Source of the DNA: Deinococcus metalli
GTDB taxonomy: Bacteria; Deinococcota; Deinococci; Deinococcales; Deinococcaceae
Assembly: GCF_014201805.1 (NCBI RefSeq)
Contig: NZ_JACHFK010000005.1
Span: forward strand, 50,001 to 114,000
Direction: 5' to 3'
DNA: 64,000 nt
A program made the translations under genes and the position numbers. The notes below the pieces were generated by a model, which saw only the letters and a program-made list of their open reading frames with translations, had not been told where the DNA came from and did not search any database. Shown in pieces: positions 60,393 through 64,000 of the stretch (its first letter is position 1; the number at the start of each line of letters is the position of its first letter).

Positions 60393-63386
60393 TCAGGTCG
60401 CGTCTTCGCCCTGCAACTTCAGGAACGCCTGTACCACGGCCGGATCGAAGTGGGTGCCGGCTTCCTGCTGGATGTGCGCCAGGGCCCGCTCCCGGGACCA
60501 CGCCGCGCGGTAGGGGCGGTCGCTGGTGAGCGCGTCGTAGACGTCCACGACCGCGAACGCCCGCGCGGTCAGTGGGATCGCCGTGCCGCGCACGCCCTGC
60601 GGGTACCCGCTGCCGTCCCATTTCTCGTGGTGGTACTGCGGGATGTCCAGGGCCGGGCGCAGGAAGTGGATCGGCGACAGCAGATCCACGGCGTACCCGG
60701 GGTGCTTGCGCATCTCCACCCACTCCTCGTCCGTGAGGCGCCCCGGTTTGAGCAAGATCGCGTCGGCCACGCCCATCTTCCCGATGTCGTGCAGCAGCGC
60801 GCCCCGCTGCACGTGCAGCAGGTCGTCCCCCGACACGCCCAGGGCGCGGCACAACGTCACCGTCAGTTCCGTGACGCGGCGCGAGTGGCCCTCGGTTTCC
60901 TTGTCGCGCAGGTCCAGGGCGCGTGCCCAGCCCTCGATGGTCTCCTGGTACGCCAGGACCAGTTCGAGGTTGCCGCGTTCGAGTTCGAGGAACAGCTGGG
61001 CGTTGTCAATGGCGATGGCGGCCTGCCCGGCGAGGGTGTGCAGCGTTTCCAGCCAGTCCGACGACGCGTCGAAGGCCTGCCGGCGGTACACCCCGAGGAC
61101 GCCAACGACCTTGCCCTTGGCGACCAGCGGCACCGCCGCGTACGCGACGAAGCCCTCACGCTGTGCCCAGACCTGCCCGACGGCGGAAATGCCCGAGTTC
61201 AGCAGGTCGTTGACGACCACGGGCTGGCGGGTCAGCGCCACCCGGCCGGAGAGGCCCTGGCCGAGCCGAATCGCCTGTTTCTGCGGCGGCGCCATGAAGC
61301 CCCGCGTGGCCGCGTCATTCAGGGTCATGAAATGGCTGTCGAGCAGCTGCACGGTGGCCGCGTCCACCTCCACCTGGGCCAGCACCTGGTCCACCACGAC
61401 GCCCAGGGTGCTGGTCAGGTCGAGGCCGGACGTGATCGCCGTGTCGATCTCGCGCAGGCCGGTGAGGTGGTCGAGCTTGCGCTGCAGGGTGGTGTTGAGC
61501 CGCAGGATCTGCCGCTCCGCTTCCCGGCGCCCGGAGATGTCGTGCGCGATCTTTGACACGCCCACCACGGCCCCCTCGCTGTCGAAGATCGGCGCGATGC
61601 TCAGCTGCACCGGGATGCGCTGGCCCACCCGCGACAGCCGGGTGGTCTCGATGGCCGGCGTGTACTCGCCCCGTGCCGCGCGGGCGAGCAGGGCGCGTTG
61701 CTCCTCCGTGAGTGCTGGTGGCACGATCTCGGTGATGCGGTGCCCGATCATCTCGGCGGCCGCATAACCGTACATGCGTTCGGCACCCCCGTTCCACGAC
61801 TGGACGGTGCTGTCGAGCGACAGGCCGATGATGGCGTCGGGGCTGCCCTGGACGATGGCCGCCAGGAAGGCTTGCGCCTCATCGGCTGCGCGCCGGGCCG
61901 TGATGTCCCGCGCGACCCCGTAGAACACGCCGTCGAGCCGCTGCACGGAGCTCCACTCCATCCACACCACCGAACCGTCCTCGCGCAGCAGGCGGTTGAC
62001 CAGGGTGGCCCCCGCCTGGAACCTCTCGGGGTGGGCTGCCGCCTGGACCGACCGGGCGCGGTCGTCCGGGTGGAGAAAGTCGAAGAACGGCTGACCGATC
62101 ATGTCCCGAGGCGAGTAGCCCAGCAGGCGTGTGGAGGCGGCGCTGACATTCACGAAGCGGCCCTGCAGGTCCACGGACACGATCATGTCGGGGGACTGGT
62201 CCAGGGTGCGCTGGAGTTCTGCGGCCGCGTGGCGGGCGGCCCGCTCGCTCGCCTCGAGGCGCCGCAGGGCGCGCCGCTCCTCACTCACGTCACGGATCAG
62301 GCTGACGATGCACGCCTCACCCTCCAGCGTGATCGAGACGATTGAAATGACGGCCTCGCGCAGCTCTCCGGACTTCATGCGGAACTGCTGGTCCTCAATC
62401 AGCAGCGCCCCCCGGTCACGCAGGTGTTCCATGATGGACACGCGCTGACCTGGTTCCAGCCAGAGGTTGAGTTCCGTCGAGGTCCGCCCGATCACTTCCT
62501 CGCGCGCGTACCCGCTGGCGGTGAGAAAAGCGGAGTTGGCATCGATGAACGTCCCGTCGCGCACGCGCGTGATGATGATCGACATCGGGCTGGCCTCGAA
62601 GACCTTGGAGAAGCGTTCCTGGCTCGCCTGCGCTTCGTGCTGTGCCCGGCGGGCGGCCGTGACGTCGCGCAGCAGAACGGCCACGCCGTCATCGATGGCA
62701 TACGCCGTGGCATCCAGATCGCGCTGCAGGGTCTCGGAGTACATGCTGACGTTCTCGGTGATTCCAGTCTCCATCGCCCGCGCCGCGGCCTGGATGATGG
62801 GAGAGCGGTCGGCGCCGGGGCTGAGCGCGGTGAGTGACTGGCCGATGACCTCGCTGGGCGAGGAACCGAACATGGCCGAGGCGGCGGCATTCACGTAGGT
62901 CACCGTCCAGTTCCGGTCGTAGGCCGTGAACGATTCCGGCAGGTTGTTCAGGGTGGCCTGTAGCCGCCGGCCCGCCCGGGACGCCGCGTGCAGGGCGGTT
63001 TCCCGCGCCGTGACGTCCTGCTGGAAACCGACGATGTGCGTCACCTGGCCGTGATCGTCGTGCAGTGGACTCAGGGTGAGTTCACACAGGAAGAACGAGC
63101 CGTCCTTCCGGTAATTCCGCACGGTGGTGGTGATGGACTGTCCGGTGTCGATGGCGCGGCGCAGGTCATGGCGGGCCGTCTGGTCATGGTCGTCGCCCTG
63201 GAGGAAGCGGCAGTTGTGGCCGAGCACCTCGGCCGAGGTGTAGCCGGTGAGGCGCTCGAAGGCAGGGTTGACGTAGATCAGTGGGTGGTCGTCTCGGCGG
63301 GCGTCGGCGAGCACAGCGCCATTGACGCTGACCTCCAGAACGCGGCTGAGCAGGGCCGCGTCCACGCCTGGCACGGGTTCGCTCAT
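60393..63386 (-). CDS. LOV-PAS-GAF-HD-GYP sensor, candidate blue-light-regulated c-di-GMP phosphodiesterase
   Basis: The protein has 997 residues. Residues about 12-126 form a LOV domain with the photoactive Cys59 in GHNCRFLQG, then NYRKDG (91-96) and Gln122 in GFQQDVT. One flavin-contact Asn is replaced by Cys101 (FLCEL instead of FWNEL). Four more PAS domains follow (about 135-250, 260-375, 385-505, 510-630), then a GAF domain (about 650-800). The HD-GYP domain has LLHDIGKMGV with His866-Asp867 and HHEKWDGSGYP (919-929), so the catalytic residues are kept. It is cytoplasmic with no membrane segment. Confidence 0.92.
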   Translation of the reverse strand: MSEPVPGVDAALLSRVLEVSVNGAVLADARRDDHPLIYVNPAFERLTGYTSAEVLGHNCRFLQGDDHDQTARHDLRRAIDTGQSITTTVRNYRKDGSFFLCELTLSPLHDDHGQVTHIVGFQQDVTARETALHAASRAGRRLQATLNNLPESFTAYDRNWTVTYVNAAASAMFGSSPSEVIGQSLTALSPGADRSPIIQAAARAMETGITENVSMYSETLQRDLDATAYAIDDGVAVLLRDVTAARRAQHEAQASQERFSKVFEASPMSIIITRVRDGTFIDANSAFLTASGYAREEVIGRTSTELNLWLEPGQRVSIMEHLRDRGALLIEDQQFRMKSGELREAVISIVSITLEGEACIVSLIRDVSEERRALRRLEASERAARHAAAELQRTLDQSPDMIVSVDLQGRFVNVSAASTRLLGYSPRDMIGQPFFDFLHPDDRARSVQAAAHPERFQAGATLVNRLLREDGSVVWMEWSSVQRLDGVFYGVARDITARRAADEAQAFLAAIVQGSPDAIIGLSLDSTVQSWNGGAERMYGYAAAEMIGHRITEIVPPALTEEQRALLARAARGEYTPAIETTRLSRVGQRIPVQLSIAPIFDSEGAVVGVSKIAHDISGRREAERQILRLNTTLQRKLDHLTGLREIDTAITSGLDLTSTLGVVVDQVLAQVEVDAATVQLLDSHFMTLNDAATRGFMAPPQKQAIRLGQGLSGRVALTRQPVVVNDLLNSGISAVGQVWAQREGFVAYAAVPLVAKGKVVGVLGVYRRQAFDASSDWLETLHTLAGQAAIAIDNAQLFLELERGNLELVLAYQETIEGWARALDLRDKETEGHSRRVTELTVTLCRALGVSGDDLLHVQRGALLHDIGKMGVADAILLKPGRLTDEEWVEMRKHPGYAVDLLSPIHFLRPALDIPQYHHEKWDGSGYPQGVRGTAIPLTARAFAVVDVYDALTSDRPYRAAWSRERALAHIQQEAGTHFDPAVVQAFLKLQGEDAT

Positions 63387-63542
63387 TCTCGGGTGACCTC
63401 ACACTGACCGTGGAAGAGCTTGTGGTGGAAGGCAACCGATCCTGTTGCGCCGCACCCCAGCGCGGCGCGTTGAAGGGCCACGCACTTTGGACGGTCGGGA
63501 CGCTGACGCAGCGGTAATGATATCGGTACCATCTCGAGTCTC

Positions 63543-63560
63543 GATGACTGTGGAGTCATC
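63543..63560. promoter_or_regulatory. Inverted repeat GATGACT-N4-AGTCATC
   Basis: Seven-bp perfect arms flank GTGG. It lies 157 bp upstream of the sensor start, in its only upstream region. It looks like a binding site of a dimeric regulator. Confidence 0.45.
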
Positions 63561-63702
63561 CGTGCTGGGCAGCCGAACTGGCGCCCGGGAATGTTTTCTG
63601 GGGACCTGCCGTGAGTGGACTAGAGCGCAGTGGTCACGCTGCCAGCAAGCGAAATCATCACATCGGGTTCGCTGCTCCCCAGGCTGCTCACCCCTCACCT
63701 AA

Positions 63703-63748
63703 CGGCGCTGGGCCGAACCCACCGCGTTGCCGCCCGCGCCCAGCGCCG
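63703..63748. repeat. Inverted repeat CGGCGCTGGGC / GCCCAGCGCCG
   Basis: Eleven-bp perfect arms are separated by 24 nt. There is no T tract. It could form a stem in RNA or cruciform DNA; no known element is recognised. Confidence 0.45.
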
Positions 63749-63846
63749 TGTCTGGACCGAGTCCAGTCAACCCTGCGTTCATTTCGAGCGCGGGCGATAC
63801 CTGCACCGCGCGGCACAGTGAGTGGGGTGTCATCCAGGCCGGAAAA

Positions 63847-63869
63847 AACCCCCGATGTTGTCGGGGGTT
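63847..63869 (-). terminator. Rho-independent terminator for a minus-strand gene
   Basis: A 9-bp stem AACCCCCGA/TCGGGGGTT with a TGTTG loop is preceded by a run of A on the plus strand. On the minus strand this gives a stem followed by TTTTTT. It lies 85 nt after the stop at 63954. Confidence 0.75.
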
Positions 63870-63953
63870 CTGTGTGCGTTCAGGGGGTTGGGAGCGGTCG
63901 TCCAGGCCAGCGTGTCGGCGGTGTGGCCCGCTCTGTGCCGTGGTCCTCCGCGC

Positions 63954-64000
63954 TCACTCGGCGGCGGGGTCGTGCAGTTCGAGGAAGATGCTGGGGCGCG
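63954..64000 (-). CDS. C-terminal end of an unidentified gene (partial)
   Basis: On the minus strand the last codons read RPSIFLELHDPAAE and a TGA stop. A terminator with a T tract lies 85 nt further on. Only 15 codons are inside the window, so the product cannot be named. Confidence 0.5.
   Translation of the reverse strand, partial: RPSIFLELHDPAAE

Larger units (their letters stand above)
63387..63953. other. Control region upstream of the light-sensor gene
   Basis: No gene is seen. It contains the GATGACT inverted repeat, a CGGCGCTGGGC inverted repeat and a minus-strand terminator, all listed separately. A weak -10 (TATCAT, near 63520 on the minus strand) could serve the sensor gene. Confidence 0.45.

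Overview
The window is a GC-rich bacterial chromosome segment. I read it as Deinococcus or a close relative, because of its dense overlapping operons, -10 boxes 5-8 nt upstream of start codons (leaderless-type genes) and overall gene content. That is inference from general knowledge, not from a marker gene. There is no phage replication gene, transposase or CRISPR array in view.

Region 1 (1-11690) is the 3' part of a contractile injection system (eCIS/tailocin type). The order is sheath (cut by the window edge), tube, a proline-rich protein, LysM baseplate adaptor, VgrG-like spike, PAAR-like tip candidate, gp25 wedge, a gpJ wedge fused to a beta-propeller, and gpI. It continues without a break into a polytopic membrane protein carrying HExxH, and then a membrane-anchored PASTA protein. 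A secreted M23 peptidase and an SDR follow on the minus strand. A degenerate tRNA 3' half and a terminator (15215-15295) mark the junction with the next region.

Region 2 (15500-41755) is a large plant-phenolic catabolic island. One ABC importer operon carries both predicted subunits of a C-glycoside deglycosidase and a GMC/pyranose-oxidase-like 3-dehydrogenase. A second operon has the parts of an aromatic-ring fission route: an FAD hydroxylase, a two-domain extradiol dioxygenase and three unrelated hydrolases. A third carries a luciferase-like monooxygenase, its flavin reductase and a GH3 beta-glucosidase. Each operon starts at a near-identical operator built on TTTGATCAAA, and a degenerate copy precedes a GntR/FCD regulator. 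Next come pobA and a complete protocatechuate-to-beta-ketoadipate pathway (pcaL, H, G, B, F, IJ, with two fusion genes) and an IclR regulator. Together they suggest uptake of a C-glycosylated aromatic (for example a flavone C-glucoside), removal of the sugar, ring opening, and funnelling of a hydroxybenzoate to the TCA cycle.

Region 3 (42099-47839) holds small accessory genes: a phosphoribosyltransferase, a TetR/SRPBCC/lactamase-fold operon, a PadR repressor facing a frameshifted SDR, and a TspO-like membrane protein.

Region 4 (47903-58502) is a rare ketose/polyol utilisation locus. It has an FGGY kinase, a DeoR regulator, a polyol dehydrogenase, an ABC importer, an HxlB-like SIS protein, two TIM-barrel isomerase/epimerases and an SDR. 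Neither ABC importer in the window has its own ATPase gene.

Region 5 (58503-64000) has sparse genes and a 997-residue LOV-PAS-GAF-HD-GYP protein, a candidate blue-light-controlled c-di-GMP phosphodiesterase. The window ends in a minus-strand gene of which only the last codons are visible.
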